In this document: one piece after another, positions 27,223 through 36,597 of the stretch | Layout: the number at the start of each line of letters is the position of its first letter | How positions within the stretch are numbered: position 1 is the first letter of the stretch | Assembly (NCBI RefSeq): GCF_900105735.1 | Contig: NZ_LT629793.1 | Span: 62,001 to 126,000 of the forward strand | Direction: 5' to 3' | DNA from: Pseudomonas yamanorum | GTDB lineage: Bacteria > Pseudomonadota > Gammaproteobacteria > Pseudomonadales > Pseudomonadaceae | DNA: 64,000 nucleotides | Notes under the pieces: model-generated | What the model saw: only the letters and a program-made list of their open reading frames with translations | Told to the model about the DNA's origin: nothing | Databases searched by the model: none | Position numbers and translations under genes: made by a program

Positions 27223-27780
27223 TTCGATCAGGTCCTGCTCGGCGGCGCGTACGCGGTCAATGACCTGGGCGATGTCCTTTGCGTCACCGTACTGGTAAGC
27301 CAGTTTCAAGTAACCCTGGAAATGCCGGGCCTCGCTTTTCAGCAGGCCGAAGTAGAACTTGCCGAGTTCTTCGTCCAAATGCGGCACCAGTGCTTCGAAA
27401 CGCTCGCAACTGCGGGCTTCGATAAACGCGCCGACCACCAGCGTATCCACCAGTTTGACCGGCTCATGGCTGCGCACCACTTTGCGCAAACCCGAGGCGT
27501 AGCGGCCGGCGGACAGTTGGCGCAGCTCGATCTTGCGCTTCTTCATCAGGCGCATGACTTGCTCGTGGTGCACCAGTTCTTCCCGGGCCAGGCGTGACAT
27601 CAGGTTGATCAGGTCGACGTGGGAATGGTACTTGGCGATCAGGCTCAAGGCGGTGCTGGCGGCCTTGAATTCGCAGTTCTTGTGGTCGATCAGCAAGGTT
27701 TCCTGGTCGGCCAACGCGGCCTGGACCCAGCCGTCGGGGGTGCGGCAACCGAGGAATTCGTGGATTTCTGGCAGGTTCAT
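27178..27780 (-). CDS. miaE: tRNA-(ms2io6A37) hydroxylase
   Basis: A 200-residue ferritin-like diiron enzyme. It hydroxylates the isopentenyl side chain of ms2i6A at position 37 of certain tRNAs. Typical MiaE stretches are visible: SLIAKYHSHVDLINLMSRLAREELVHHEQV (first Glu/ExxH iron ligands), GAFIEARSCERFEAL and SEARHFQGYLKLA (second set). I prefer the ATG at 27780 to the TTG five codons upstream. The last 15 codons overlap the end of the convergent MFS gene. Confidence 0.93.
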   Translation of the reverse strand: MNLPEIHEFLGCRTPDGWVQAALADQETLLIDHKNCEFKAASTALSLIAKYHSHVDLINLMSRLAREELVHHEQVMRLMKKRKIELRQLSAGRYASGLRKVVRSHEPVKLVDTLVVGAFIEARSCERFEALVPHLDEELGKFYFGLLKSEARHFQGYLKLAYQYGDAKDIAQVIDRVRAAEQDLIESPDVEFRFHSGVPA

Positions 27781-27853
27781 CGGGCTCACGGGCAAAGATT
27801 CACAAAAGGCCGGCGATTATACCGACCGCGCCGCAGACCGCCAGCCACCGGGC

Positions 27854-27896
27854 TTGATGTGCATCAACATGACGTGTGCCGAGCAGCAACTATAGT
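27854..27896 (+). promoter_or_regulatory. ANR-dependent promoter of the stress-protein gene
   Basis: A perfect ANR/FNR box, TTGATGTGCATCAA (27854-27867), is centred at 27860.5. A -10-like TATAGT lies at 27891-27896, giving a start near 27902 and the ANR site at about -41.5, the position of class II activation. This predicts induction at low oxygen. Confidence 0.82.
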
Positions 27897-27930
27897 TGTT
27901 CCACGCCCACCCTTTTTGGAGAACCCGACC

Positions 27931-28791
27931 ATGCAAGCCATCCGCAGCATCCTGGTGGTCATCGAGCCCGAGCATTCGGAAAGCCTGGCCCTCAAGCGCG
28001 CCAAGCTGATTGCCGGCGTCACCGGGGCCCATTTGCATCTGTTGGTGTGTGACAAGAAGCACGAGCATTCGGCGATGTTGAGCCTGCTGAAGGCCGGTTT
28101 GCAGGAGGATGGTTATAGCGTCACGACTGAACAGGCGTGGAATGACAGCCTGCATGAAACCATCATCGATGTGCAGCAGGCTGAGGGATGTGGGTTGGTG
28201 GTCAAGCAGCATTTCGCGGACAGTCCGCTGAAAAAGGCGCTGTTGACGCCTGCCGACTGGAAGCTGATGCGTTACTGCCCTACTCCGGTGCTGCTGGTGA
28301 AGACATCCACGCCCTGGGCTGGCGGGGTGATTTTGGCGGCCATCGACGTGGGGAATTCTGATGCGGAGCATCAGGCGCTGCATAACTCGATCATTGATCA
28401 TGGGTTTGATATCGCGAGCCTGGCCAAGGCGCAGTTGCATGTGATCAGTGCGCACCCGTCGCCGATGTTGTCGGCGGCTGATCCGGTGTTTCAGCTCAAG
28501 GAGACGATCGAGGCCCGGTATCGTGAGCAGTGCAAGGCGTTTCAGGCGGAGTTTGATATTGACGACACGCATCTGCATATCGAGGAAGGGCCCGCGGATG
28601 TGTTGATTCCTCATGCCGTGCATAAGTGGCAGGCGGCGGTGACCATAATCGGTACGGTGGCGCGTACGGGGATTTCGGGGGCGTTGATTGGGAATACGGC
28701 GGAGGTGGTGCTGGATGCGGTGGACAGTGATGTGTTGGTGCTTAAGCCGCAGGAGTTGATGGATCATCTGGAAGAGCTGGCTAATGGGTGA
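27931..28791 (+). CDS. Tandem universal stress protein (UspE-like)
   Basis: A 286-residue protein with two Usp domains (about 1-140 and 145-285). The second carries a G-x2-G-type nucleotide-binding pattern, GTVARTGISGALIGNTAE. The start at 27931 has TTTGGAG 10 bp upstream; earlier frame extension crosses the ANR promoter and is not used. The ANR box predicts expression under oxygen limitation, in line with ANR-regulated usp genes in pseudomonads. UspE-type proteins aid survival in energy starvation; no enzyme activity is assigned. Confidence 0.9.
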   Translation: MQAIRSILVVIEPEHSESLALKRAKLIAGVTGAHLHLLVCDKKHEHSAMLSLLKAGLQEDGYSVTTEQAWNDSLHETIIDVQQAEGCGLVVKQHFADSPLKKALLTPADWKLMRYCPTPVLLVKTSTPWAGGVILAAIDVGNSDAEHQALHNSIIDHGFDIASLAKAQLHVISAHPSPMLSAADPVFQLKETIEARYREQCKAFQAEFDIDDTHLHIEEGPADVLIPHAVHKWQAAVTIIGTVARTGISGALIGNTAEVVLDAVDSDVLVLKPQELMDHLEELANG

Positions 28792-28806
28792 GGCTTTTTT
28801 TGGGGG

Positions 28807-29116
28807 CATATCCGTTTTTGGGTGATGGCGGCTATTGGTTCCGTCTTACAGCGGGTCACTTTTGAAAAGAGCCCAAAAGTAACCAAAAGGCTCTTGCCCC
28901 ACCACTCGGCACCTCGCTTAGGCTCGGTGTGCCCTCCGGCTTTGGACCGTGGGCCGCCGCGATGGGCCATCCTTGGCCCAGCGCGGCTAACCCGGCGTCC
29001 TGCCGGGTTACCCACGCTCCAAATCCTGCGTTCGGCCAGCGTGGTTTAACGGGGCGCCTAAGATCAAGATCAAAAGCAGATCAAGAGCACAGCGGCCTAC
29101 CGGCCGGCTTGAGTGT
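28807..29116. repeat. Left arm of a large imperfect inverted repeat
   Basis: About 310 bp that recur, inverted and by eye about 80% alike, at 29323-29634. Shared landmarks are CATATCCGTT at the outer end, TTACAGCGG, the stretch around GGGCCGCCGCGA, GGCGTCCTGCCGG and the inner GCGGCCTACCGGCCGG. No gene is supported. Sequences of this kind are frequent in fluorescent pseudomonad intergenic regions. Confidence 0.8.
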
Positions 29117-29173
29117 GGTGAAGCAACAGCAACAGCAAGTGCAACAGCCAAATCAAAAGCAGACACGGTCAAA

Positions 29174-29260
29174 TGTGGGAGCTGGCTTGCCTGCGATTGC
29201 ATCACCTCGGTGTGTCTGAAAAACCGAGTTGTCTGCATCGCAGGCAAGCCAGCTCCCACA
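29174..29260. repeat. REPIN inside the inverted repeat
   Basis: 24-bp perfect inverted arms at 29174-29197 and 29237-29260, built on TGTGGGAGCTGGCTTGCC. The same sequence forms the REPIN at 57898-57987. The remainder of the 28792-29641 gap (29117-29173 and 29261-29322) shows nothing recognisable beyond short CAACAG/CTTTG-rich runs. Confidence 0.9.
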
Positions 29261-29322
29261 GAAAAGCAGAGCTAAATCAGCTTCAGATTTGGCTTTCGCT
29301 CTGGTCTTTGCCTTTGCTTTTA

Positions 29323-29634
29323 ACACTCAAGCCGGCCGGTAGGCCGCTGTGCTTTTGCTTTTTGCTTTTGATTTTGATCTGACTGCCCCACTCAGCCCGA
29401 GGCCGAACGCAGGCAGTGCGGAGCGGGTAAACCGGCAGGACGCCGGTTTAGCCGCGCCGGGCCATGGATGGCCCGTCGCGGCGGCCCGCGGAGCAATGCC
29501 GGAGTGAGGGAACGCCGAGCCACAGCGAGGCGCCGACAGGCGGGGCAGAGCCCTTTGCTTACTTTGGGGCTTTTCCAAAGTGAGCCGCTGTAAGAGCGGA
29601 ACCATAAGCGGCCGTTACCCAAATAACGGATATG
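29323..29634. repeat. Right arm of the large inverted repeat
   Basis: Inverted, diverged partner of 28807-29116. The pair encloses a REPIN, which makes a roughly 830-bp symmetrical structure between the stress-protein gene and the convergent DUF1289 gene. Confidence 0.8.
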
Positions 29635-29641
29635 TACTCAA

Positions 29642-30112
29642 TCACCCCCCAAACGCATCCCTGAGAAACCCCGGCGCGATATACCGCTGATAATGCGCCT
29701 CAGACAAAATAAAAAACTCCCGATCTATCGCATCCCGCAACTCAGGCAACCCCCAATCCCGAAACTCCGGCATCAACACCATCCCATAAGCCTCAAGATT
29801 GCTGATCACCCGAGCCCCCCGGGCAATCAACTGATACGCCCAGCAGTACTCCGACTGATGCGGCACAAACCGAATCTTGCGCTGCTCCAACTGCCCCCGC
29901 AGCATTTTCGGGTCAAACACCTCAAGCTTCCCGGCCATCACCTGCACCAACAACTGCTCCAGCCGCAGCCAGACCGCACGCTTTTCTTCCTCGTTATACC
30001 CGTTCCACTGAATCACCTCATGGTGAAACCGTTTACACCCCCGGCACACAAGATCGCCGTAAACCGTGGAGCACAGGCCTACGCAAGGGGTCTTGATGGT
30101 TTGGTTAGACAT
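29642..30112 (-). CDS. DUF1289 protein with N-terminal cysteine cluster
   Basis: A 156-residue protein starting at the ATG at 30112. The DUF1289 motif is at about residues 8-36: PCVGLCSTVYGDLVCRGCKRF followed by HHEVIQW; four cysteines could bind a metal or Fe-S cluster. A second domain of about 110 residues follows, longer than the minimal DUF1289 proteins. Function is unknown. It is divergent from acnB across a 394-bp gap with a strongly folded leader. Confidence 0.87.
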   Translation of the reverse strand: MSNQTIKTPCVGLCSTVYGDLVCRGCKRFHHEVIQWNGYNEEEKRAVWLRLEQLLVQVMAGKLEVFDPKMLRGQLEQRKIRFVPHQSEYCWAYQLIARGARVISNLEAYGMVLMPEFRDWGLPELRDAIDREFFILSEAHYQRYIAPGFLRDAFGG

Positions 30113-30251
30113 GGTCGACAACGCACAAATCAGCGAAACAGTTGCACATGTTAGCCCTTTGTCTAAGGTTGATCACCCCGCAAACTTGGCGAGGCAACTT
30201 ACGTTTAGAATTTTTTTGCCGTAGAATCATCCGGCCTTGTAAGGCGCCAAT

Positions 30252-30405
30252 AATCCGTTGGAAGCTGTTTTCAAAGCGTCACGAGCACAGTCGTTCCTAA
30301 AGAACGGTGTTGGCGATGGTTATTTACCCGGTAAATAGCCAGCGCCAACCCTCATCAGCTCCGTTCTGCAGGCGTAAAACTTTGAAAGCAGCTTCTGTGA
30401 GGATT
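30252..30405 (+). promoter_or_regulatory. Nested long hairpin in the acnB leader
   Basis: Nested complementary segments are 30252-30256/30401-30405 (AATCC/GGATT), 30261-30276/30380-30395 (15 of 16 positions, plus one G-U), 30301-30307/30361-30367 (AGAACGG/CCGTTCT), 30309-30315/30343-30349 (GTTGGCG/CGCCAAC) and 30321-30327/30331-30337 (TATTTAC/GTAAATA). CGTTC at 30292-30296 can pair instead with GAACG at 30302-30306, so alternative folds exist. It lies 100 bp before acnB. I do not recognise a known riboswitch. Confidence 0.5.
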
Positions 30406-30506
30406 GCCGGCAGCGCTGGCTCTACGGCCCAAAAAGCCCCTGAGCGCATGCGTGCCGTGCTTTTCTGGATGAGCGTCCCGTGGGACCACTGATGAGGGTA
30501 ATAACT

Positions 30507-33107
30507 GTGCTTGAAGCCTACCGCAAACATATCGAAGAGCGTGCAGCCCTGGGTATCGTTCCCCAGCCGCTTAACGCCGAACAAACCGCAGGCCTGGTCG
30601 AGCTGCTGAAAAATCCTCCGGCTGGCGAAGAAGAATTCCTCGTTGACCTGATCACCAACCGCATTCCACCAGGCGTTGACGAAGCTGCCTACGTCAAGGC
30701 CGGTTTCCTGTCTGCCCTGGCCAAGGGCGAAGCCACCTCCCCTCTGATCGACAAGAAACGCGCTGTTGAACTGCTCGGCACCATGCAAGGCGGCTACAAC
30801 ATCGTGACCCTGGTCGAGCTGCTGGACGACGCCACCCTGGCTCCCGTCGCTGCCGCCCAACTCAAGCACACCCTGCTGATGTTCGACGCCTTCCACGACG
30901 TCGCGGAAAAAGCCAAGAACGGCAACCAGCACGCCAAAGACGTGATCCAGTCCTGGGCCGACGGCGAGTGGTTCAAGAACCGCCCGACCCTGGCCGACAA
31001 GATCAGCCTGCGCGTGTTCAAGGTGTCTGGCGAAACCAACACCGACGACCTGTCCCCTGCCCCGGACGCCTGGTCCCGTCCTGACATCCCGCTGCACGCC
31101 CTGGCCATGCTGAAAATGGCCCGTGACGGTATCGTGCCGGATGAGCAAGGCAAGACCGGCCCGATGAAGCAGATCGAAGAAATGCGCAGCCAAGGCTTCC
31201 CGATCGCCTACGTCGGTGACGTGGTCGGTACCGGTTCGTCGCGTAAATCGGCAACCAACTCGGTACTGTGGTTCTTCGGCGACGACGTGCCTTACGTGCC
31301 GAACAAGCGCGCTGGCGGCTTCTGCTTCGGCAGCAAGATCGCTCCAATCTTCTACAACACCATGGAAGATGCCGGCGCACTGCCAATCGAGTTCGACGTT
31401 ACCAACATGAACATGGGCGACGTGATCGACCTGTACCCGCATGCTGGCAAAGTCACCAAGCACAACAGCGATGAAGTCCTGACCACCTTCGAAATGAAGA
31501 CCCCGGTCCTGTTGGACGAAGTCCGTGCCGGCGGTCGTATCCCGCTGATCATCGGCCGCGGCCTGACCGAGAAGGCTCGCGCCGAGCTGGGTCTGCCACC
31601 TTCGACCCTGTTCAAGCTGCCGGAAGCACCGGCTGAAAGCGACAAGGGCTACACCCTGGCGCAGAAAATGGTCGGCAAGGCCTGCGGCGTGGCTGGCGTT
31701 CGTCCAGGCACCTACTGCGAACCGAAGATGACCACCGTCGGCTCCCAGGACACCACCGGTCCTATGACCCGTGACGAACTGAAAGACCTGGCGTGCCTGG
31801 GCTTCTCCACCGATCTGGTAATGCAGTCGTTCTGCCATACCGCGGCTTATCCAAAGCCGATCGACGTGACCACCCACCACACCCTGCCTGACTTCATCAT
31901 GACCCGTGGCGGTGTATCGCTGCGTCCAGGCGACGGTATCATCCACAGCTGGCTGAACCGTATGCTGCTGCCGGACACCGTCGGTACCGGTGGTGACTCC
32001 CACACCCGTTTCCCGATGGGCATTTCGTTCCCGGCCGGTTCCGGCCTGGTGGCGTTCGCCGCAGCCACCGGCGTTATGCCGCTGGACATGCCGGAATCGA
32101 TCCTGGTGCGCTTCAAAGGTGAAATGCAGCCTGGCATCACCCTGCGTGACCTGGTTCACGCCATTCCTTACTACGCGATCCAGGCTGGCCTGCTGACCGT
32201 AGAGAAGAAAGGCAAGAAGAACGCCTTCTCCGGCCGCATCCTGGAAATCGAAGGCCTGGACAACCTGAGCATCGAACAGGCTTTCGAGCTGTCCGACGCC
32301 TCGGCTGAACGTTCGGCTGCCGGTTGCACCATCAAGCTGTCGAAAGAATCCATCACCGAGTACCTGAACTCCAACATCACCCTGCTGCGCTGGATGATCG
32401 GTGAAGGCTACGGCGATGCGCGTACCCTGGAACGTCGTGCCCAAGCGATGGAAGCCTGGGTTGCCAACCCTGAGCTGATGGTTGCCGATGCTGACGCCGA
32501 ATACGCTGAAATCATCGAGATCGACCTGGCCGACATCAAGGAGCCTGTGCTCTGCGCGCCAAACGATCCGGACGACGCCCGTCTGCTGTCCAGCGTTGCT
32601 GGCGAGAAGATCGACGAAGTGTTCATCGGTTCGTGCATGACCAACATCGGTCACTTCCGCGCTGCCGGCAAACTGCTGGATCAGGTCAAGGGTCAGCTGC
32701 CAACCCGTCTGTGGCTGTCGCCGCCGACCAAGATGGACGCTCACCAACTGACCGAAGAAGGCTACTACGGCATCTACGGCAAGGCTGGCGCGCGCATGGA
32801 AATGCCGGGCTGCTCGCTGTGCATGGGTAACCAGGCACGTGTAGAGCCGAACTCGACCGTTGTGTCGACGTCGACCCGTAACTTCCCGAACCGCCTGGGT
32901 GACGGCGCAAACGTCTACCTGGCTTCGGCTGAGCTGGCGTCGGTGGCTTCCATCCTGGGTCGCTTGCCGACCGTCGAGGAGTACATGGAATACGCTGCGA
33001 AGATCAACACCATGGCCAGCGACGTGTATCGTTACCTGAGTTTTGACCAGATCGCCGAGTTCCGTGAAATTGCTGCAAGCGCCAACATTCCTGTGGTTCA
33101 AGCCTAA
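30507..33107 (+). CDS. acnB: Aconitate hydratase B
   Basis: An 866-residue aconitase B that converts citrate to isocitrate in the TCA cycle. The frame is open from 30480, but the canonical N-terminus ([22 protein letters not shown]) sets a GTG start at 30507, with GAGGG 8 bp upstream. Domain order is AcnB-type: HEAT-like N-terminus, swivelling domain (about 165-370), then the catalytic domains. 4Fe-4S cysteines lie in [10 protein letters not shown] and [11 protein letters not shown]. Length is as expected. It is monocistronic, with a folded leader before it and a terminator after it. Confidence 0.97.
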   Translation: MLEAYRKHIEERAALGIVPQPLNAEQTAGLVELLKNPPAGEEEFLVDLITNRIPPGVDEAAYVKAGFLSALAKGEATSPLIDKKRAVELLGTMQGGYNIVTLVELLDDATLAPVAAAQLKHTLLMFDAFHDVAEKAKNGNQHAKDVIQSWADGEWFKNRPTLADKISLRVFKVSGETNTDDLSPAPDAWSRPDIPLHALAMLKMARDGIVPDEQGKTGPMKQIEEMRSQGFPIAYVGDVVGTGSSRKSATNSVLWFFGDDVPYVPNKRAGGFCFGSKIAPIFYNTMEDAGALPIEFDVTNMNMGDVIDLYPHAGKVTKHNSDEVLTTFEMKTPVLLDEVRAGGRIPLIIGRGLTEKARAELGLPPSTLFKLPEAPAESDKGYTLAQKMVGKACGVAGVRPGTYCEPKMTTVGSQDTTGPMTRDELKDLACLGFSTDLVMQSFCHTAAYPKPIDVTTHHTLPDFIMTRGGVSLRPGDGIIHSWLNRMLLPDTVGTGGDSHTRFPMGISFPAGSGLVAFAAATGVMPLDMPESILVRFKGEMQPGITLRDLVHAIPYYAIQAGLLTVEKKGKKNAFSGRILEIEGLDNLSIEQAFELSDASAERSAAGCTIKLSKESITEYLNSNITLLRWMIGEGYGDARTLERRAQAMEAWVANPELMVADADAEYAEIIEIDLADIKEPVLCAPNDPDDARLLSSVAGEKIDEVFIGSCMTNIGHFRAAGKLLDQVKGQLPTRLWLSPPTKMDAHQLTEEGYYGIYGKAGARMEMPGCSLCMGNQARVEPNSTVVSTSTRNFPNRLGDGANVYLASAELASVASILGRLPTVEEYMEYAAKINTMASDVYRYLSFDQIAEFREIAASANIPVVQA

Positions 33108-33126
33108 GGTTTTGTTGCTGTAAAGG

Positions 33127-33161
33127 AACGCCGCGTATCGCAAGGTACGCGGTGTTTTTTT
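33127..33161 (+). terminator. Rho-independent terminator of acnB
   Basis: AACGCCGCGTA (33127-33137) pairs with TACGCGGTGTT (33146-33156) over 11 positions with one G-U, followed by an eight-T run ending at 33161. It begins 20 bp after the acnB stop. No gene is seen in 33162-33376. Confidence 0.88.
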
Positions 33162-33379
33162 ATGCCTGCAGAAAATCGGGCAACCCGAGACAGCCCCAAA
33201 TGGGCCGTAGGAACGGTCCTGTATTCGCGTCAGTAATATTTACACTTCGATACAGAGCATTCCGTCAGAACATTAAGCCATCCACAAACGTCAATGAATC
33301 CGCGGGATAGAGAGGTTTATTCGGACCACTGGAAGGCCCGTCGACTGTATCAAAATACAAAAACAGCGCTGCGAATAAC

Positions 33380-33419
33380 AATGATTATCATTGGTTTCCG
33401 CATTTTAAATGGGTATCCT
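33380..33419 (+). promoter_or_regulatory. Fur box and promoter of the siderophore locus
   Basis: AATGATTATCATT (33380-33392) is a perfect 6-1-6 Fur core. It overlaps a -35-like TTGGTT (33391-33396), which is 17 bp from a -10-like TATCCT (33414-33419). The predicted start near 33426 is downstream of the ATG at 33409, which supports the later start codon of the synthetase gene. Iron-replete repression is predicted. Confidence 0.85.
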
Positions 33420-33459
33420 CCGCCTGCTTTTACTCAAGGCTGCGCAAAAGGACTCCCAC

Positions 33460-35385
33460 TTGAAGTACGAATACAGCACAAAACCGCAATGGCTACTGAC
33501 TCGCTGGAGCGAGGCACTCGGCACTCCCCTCTTCCAAGCCCATCGCATCACACTCGACTCCCTGATCAACACCTTGGCGCCAGCCGCCGAGCGCAGCTTC
33601 CAACGTTTGATTCAGGCGCTGTTCCGTGAGGGGTTACTGAACGCAAACGCCCTTGAGTACGACGACCACCACCGATGCTGGTTGACCCTCTGCAACCAAA
33701 CCCGCCTGTGCTTCGACCATTTGCTCCCGGGGCGCATGAGCAGCTGGGACCTGCGTGGCAATATCACCGCACACAGCGGGGAATACCCACCTCACAAGGT
33801 CCAGTTTCCTTCGGAACTGCTGACCCTGCTCAACAACGATCTCCAGGCGCCTGCCGCCCCCGAGGTGCTGCACCGCCTCAACGAAGAACTCGATGACAGC
33901 TTCACCAACGACACGCTGTGCCTGGCGTTCCATCAGCAGTGGACGCTCCAGTTGCACGAGGCCATGGACCCGGCACACAGCGACAATCTGCTGGGATGGC
34001 TCAAAGACGATCCACGCGTTGCCAACCCGACCTCGTTACTTGAGCAATGGGGCACCCTGGGCCACCCATGGCACCCCAACTACAAGACCAAGCTTGGCTT
34101 GAGCACCGACCAAGTCATCGATTTTTCACCGGAGTTCGAAGCCCGCTTTCCGGTGATCCTCTGCGCGCTGCACCGCCAGTTTGCCCATGTCGAATCACTG
34201 GCTGGCACCGCCGACTACTGGCAGTGGTGGCAAGCCCACTTTCCACAGGCGGCCCAGCAACTGACGGCTGAACTGACGCGCCAAGGCCTTGAGGCCGCAG
34301 ACTACCTGCCGCTGCCTGCGCACCCGTGGCAAGCCCGCCAGGAGCTGCCACAGACCTTTGCCAACGAAATCGGCGACCGGTTGTTGGTGCTGACCGACAT
34401 CGTCGCATTTACCGCACATCCCACCATGTCGTTCCGCACCGTGTTGCCCGAGGGACGGCGTGATGCACCGATGGTCAAGCTGCCGGTTTCACTGCGCCTG
34501 ACCAGCGTGCAACGCACCGTATCGCCACGCTCGGCGCGCATGGGCCCGCGCATCAGCCACTTGATGCAAACCATCCTGGCTCGCGAGCCGGAGGTTCAGA
34601 AGATTCTCGGCATCGTTCCCGAACGCATCGGCGTGCACTTCAAACCACAACCGGCAGACGACGAGCGCTCTCGTCACCTGGCGGTGCTATACAGGGACAA
34701 CCCGCTGAACCAACTGCAACCCGGGGAAATAGCGGTTCCGGTCGGCAGCCTGTTCGCCGTCGACCAGCACGGCCAGCCGCTGCTGCGACAGTGGGTGCAT
34801 CTGGCACAGGGCAAGGACGATAGCGGCGCCATGCAAGCGTTCTTCCGTGATTACGTTGCGATTGCAGTGCCCGGCCTGCTGAATATGTACCTGCGCTACG
34901 GCGTGGCTTTCGAAGCCCACCAGCAGAACAGCTTCATGATCATGGCCGCAGACGGACAACTGAGCCGCCTGCTGTTGCGTGACTTCGGCGATATCCGTAT
35001 CGACCGCAAGACGTTGCATGCGCAGGGCCTGGACATCGAACTGCACGACCCGAAGATGACGCTGTATGACGACGCAGGCTTCGTGCGCGACAAACTCCTG
35101 CACACGGTTTTCATGTGTCACTTGGGCGAGCTGGTGCTGCTCGGTGCCCGCGAATTCGACGTCCCCCAGGCGCTGCTGTGGGGTGAACTGGCTTCACAGG
35201 TCAGCCAATGCTTCGACGACCTGCGCGGCCAGGTCGAACCGCAGCGCTGGGCCACGGAACGCCAGGCCTTGCTGGAACAGGACTGGCCGGCCAAATCGTT
35301 CATGCGCATGCGCTTGCTGGAGAGCCATGCCGATATCGTCGGGCGCCTGTGCAACCCGCTGAGCGTTCAAGTCGATGGCAACTAA
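33460..35385 (+). CDS. NIS siderophore synthetase (IucA/IucC family)
   Basis: A 641-residue enzyme that joins a carboxylate such as citrate to an amine or alcohol with ATP. I choose the TTG at 33460, with AAAAGGA 7 bp upstream, because the ATG at 33409 would precede the predicted transcription start; that earlier start would give 658 residues. Family motifs are GHPWHPNYKTKLGL (about 201-214), LPVSLRLTSVQRTVSPRSARMGP and the late FEAHQQNS near residue 486, with a FhuF-like C-terminus. It is the only synthetase of the locus, as in rhizoferrin or legiobactin clusters. The exporter gene overlaps by 11 bp. Confidence 0.93.
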   Translation: MKYEYSTKPQWLLTRWSEALGTPLFQAHRITLDSLINTLAPAAERSFQRLIQALFREGLLNANALEYDDHHRCWLTLCNQTRLCFDHLLPGRMSSWDLRGNITAHSGEYPPHKVQFPSELLTLLNNDLQAPAAPEVLHRLNEELDDSFTNDTLCLAFHQQWTLQLHEAMDPAHSDNLLGWLKDDPRVANPTSLLEQWGTLGHPWHPNYKTKLGLSTDQVIDFSPEFEARFPVILCALHRQFAHVESLAGTADYWQWWQAHFPQAAQQLTAELTRQGLEAADYLPLPAHPWQARQELPQTFANEIGDRLLVLTDIVAFTAHPTMSFRTVLPEGRRDAPMVKLPVSLRLTSVQRTVSPRSARMGPRISHLMQTILAREPEVQKILGIVPERIGVHFKPQPADDERSRHLAVLYRDNPLNQLQPGEIAVPVGSLFAVDQHGQPLLRQWVHLAQGKDDSGAMQAFFRDYVAIAVPGLLNMYLRYGVAFEAHQQNSFMIMAADGQLSRLLLRDFGDIRIDRKTLHAQGLDIELHDPKMTLYDDAGFVRDKLLHTVFMCHLGELVLLGAREFDVPQALLWGELASQVSQCFDDLRGQVEPQRWATERQALLEQDWPAKSFMRMRLLESHADIVGRLCNPLSVQVDGN

Positions 35386-36586
35386 CAGCGCAGCCCTGCG
35401 GTTGCTGGTCTGCATTCAACTGGTGTCCATGGGCGCCATGGAAATGAGCGGCCCTTTCTGGCCCTTGCAGATCCAGAAACTGCTTGGCATCGCCAACGCC
35501 CAGTACACCGGCCTGCTGTCTTCACTGGTGTACGCCGGGCCGATGATGGCGGCGATGGTGCTGACCCCCGCCTGGGGGCGCCTGGGTGATCGAACCGGCC
35601 ACAAGCCCATGATCATTCGGGCGTTGCTGGCGCTGGCAGTGTGTCAGGCCCTGGCCGCAATCACCTTCGATCCATGGCTATTGGTGGGCATCAGGGTGGC
35701 GCAAGGGGCGCTCGCCGGGTTTATTGCAGCGGCCCAAGCCTACGCTCTGGCCTGCTGTGGTGACGGGGGGCGCGGGCAAATTCTTGCCCGCCTGCAATCG
35801 GCGACGGCCGTTGGCTCACTGGCCGGCCCAGTGCTGGGTGGCTGGCTGATGGATGTCTCGGGGTTCGCGTTGCTGTGCTACAGCGCCACCGTCATTTGCC
35901 TTTTGTGCGCGGCGATCAGTGTGTTTTTGCCTAGCGATACGCAGCGCGTAACACACAAGCAAAAACCGGCACATACCCAGCTACCCAAGGGTTGGCTGGG
36001 AGCGATGCTCGGCGTCATCGTGCTGATTCAAGCGGCCAAAATGATGCCGCAGCCGTTCTATGCCTTATACGTGGCAGACATCCTGCACGCGCCCGCCTGG
36101 CTGATCGGCGCCAGTTATGCCGCCAGCGCCGCCACGCTCGCACTGTCCGCGCCGCTTTGGGGTCGGTTATTCGACCGCCATCAACCGGCGCACACCCTGC
36201 GTGTCATTGAATGGGTTGCCTGGGCCTGCGCACTGACCCTGGCTTTTACCGCGGTCGCCAGTGAATGGATGGGCTTTATTGCCAGCCGCTTGCTCTGGGG
36301 CGTATGGCAAGGCGCGCTACTGCCCGTCGCTTACACCTTGATCGCCAACACGGTCGCGTCCAGCCAACAAGGCTTCGCGCTGGGCCTGGGCAACAGCGCC
36401 GCCAAAGCTGGCGCGTTGTGCGGAGCCCTGATCGGTGGCATCGGCATGGGCCTCATTGGGTTGGCACACAGCTTCTGGCTCGTCGCCCTCACGTACGCGT
36501 TGGCTGCACTGGGTATTCGCGCCATTCGGTCTTTCTCAAAAATGCCAGAAACGACTGTTTCCACAACCAACACTTCTCAACACTAA
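35375..36586 (+). CDS. MFS transporter, probable siderophore exporter
   Basis: A 403-residue protein with 12 predicted hydrophobic helices and DHA1 motif A, GRLGDRTGHKP, at about residues 69-79. The ATG at 35375 lies inside the end of the synthetase gene, which implies coupling. In comparable single-synthetase siderophore loci an MFS protein exports the product across the inner membrane, so that role is inferred here. The receptor gene follows after 11 bp. Confidence 0.87.
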   Translation: MATNSAALRLLVCIQLVSMGAMEMSGPFWPLQIQKLLGIANAQYTGLLSSLVYAGPMMAAMVLTPAWGRLGDRTGHKPMIIRALLALAVCQALAAITFDPWLLVGIRVAQGALAGFIAAAQAYALACCGDGGRGQILARLQSATAVGSLAGPVLGGWLMDVSGFALLCYSATVICLLCAAISVFLPSDTQRVTHKQKPAHTQLPKGWLGAMLGVIVLIQAAKMMPQPFYALYVADILHAPAWLIGASYAASAATLALSAPLWGRLFDRHQPAHTLRVIEWVAWACALTLAFTAVASEWMGFIASRLLWGVWQGALLPVAYTLIANTVASSQQGFALGLGNSAAKAGALCGALIGGIGMGLIGLAHSFWLVALTYALAALGIRAIRSFSKMPETTVSTTNTSQH

Positions 36587-36597
36587 AAAAGAAAAAA

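Noticed and set aside
28764..29622. Short overlapping frames between the Usp and DUF1289 genes
   Set aside because: They lie in inverted repeat arms, resemble no protein family and have no ribosome binding sites.
28792..29641. CRISPR array suspected from repeated short words
   Set aside because: The repeats are inverted, unequal and not separated by uniform spacers; no cas gene is near.
30324..33143. A 939-codon open frame antisense to acnB
   Set aside because: It mirrors the codon bias of acnB, has no ribosome binding site or known domain, and reads as a low-information shadow rich in Val, Gly, Gln and His.
33409..33459. N-terminal extension of the siderophore synthetase from the ATG at 33409
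   Set aside because: That ATG lies upstream of the predicted transcription start and lacks a ribosome binding site; the TTG at 33460 is better placed.
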